64,000 nucleotides of DNA from Maniola hyperantus (Eukaryota; Arthropoda; Insecta; Lepidoptera; Nymphalidae), in the NCBI RefSeq assembly GCF_902806685.2, contig NC_048555.1:7564001-7628000 (forward strand), given 5' to 3'. This document shows positions 63,863 to 64,000 of this stretch, piece by piece (position 1 is the first letter of the stretch; every line of letters begins with the position of its first letter). Under the pieces are notes generated by a model. The model searched no databases, had not been told where the DNA came from, and saw nothing but the letters and a program-made list of their open reading frames with translations. Position numbers and translations under genes: made by a program.

Positions 63863-64000
63863 AGTTGTGTAATAATCCACCTTTATTAATTGTTTCTAAA
63901 CTATAATGTCCACACTACATGGCCGCAGTAAATCATAACAGCCGACTGCATCAAATAGGCCGGATAGTTATGAAATATAAACCAGTGAAAGTAATGATTA

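Noticed and set aside
1..64000. Search for CRISPR arrays, bacterial operons or a phage-like system
   Set aside because: The sequence is clearly eukaryotic (introns, SINEs, LINEs, Helitrons); no regularly spaced direct repeats with unique spacers were seen.

Overview
This window is nuclear DNA from an animal, almost certainly a moth or butterfly (Lepidoptera). It is AT-rich and intron-bearing. It is saturated with the motif TAGGTA/TACCTA. It carries many copies of non-autonomous repeats typical of lepidopteran genomes: Helitron-like elements ending in CTAG, tRNA-derived SINEs ending in (ATG)n, and small palindromic MITEs. The one host protein-coding gene I can support resembles an insect gene.

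Host genes. A tRNA-Ile(AAU) gene lies at 959-1032 (+). One protein gene occupies roughly 3.4-17.9 kb on the minus strand. I could join nine coding exons by matching splice sites and phases, giving a 1221-residue type I membrane protein: signal peptide, Cys-containing ectodomain, one transmembrane helix and a cytoplasmic tail of about 950 residues. From remembered family motifs I identify it as shavenoid (sha), the insect epidermal hair/denticle actin regulator. The 5' UTR exon (17616-17943) carries several upstream ORFs, and any further upstream exon or promoter is not placed. The first four introns are large and full of repeats; the last four are 78-91 bp. The 3' end of coding exon 4, including its splice donor, is tandemly triplicated.

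Mobile DNA. The rest of the window (about 18-64 kb) holds no host gene I can defend. Its best-preserved element is a Ty1/copia LTR retrotransposon at 29053-33746 (-). Its two 195-bp LTRs read as identical, it has a 5-bp target duplication, a PBS, a PPT and one 1262-codon gag-pol frame. A homopolymer at the 5' end of gag probably carries a one-base shift. A second, decayed DNA transposon of about 3 kb (19624-22612) has about 30-bp terminal inverted repeats and a broken coding region. Fragments of several LINE types occur at 9.8, 13.9, 17.2, 21.6, 25.5, 28.3, 39.4, 44.1, 55.3 and 55.7 kb.

Small repeats. At least four tRNA-derived SINE families are present, and one shares its 3' tail with a LINE that is also in the window. 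A GC-rich MITE occurs seven times, a pogo-like MITE contains another repeat, and several hairpin or foldback elements stand out. Helitron-like copies occur in close series at 12.8-13.4 and 51.2-52.2 kb. There are no CRISPR arrays, operons or bacterial features.
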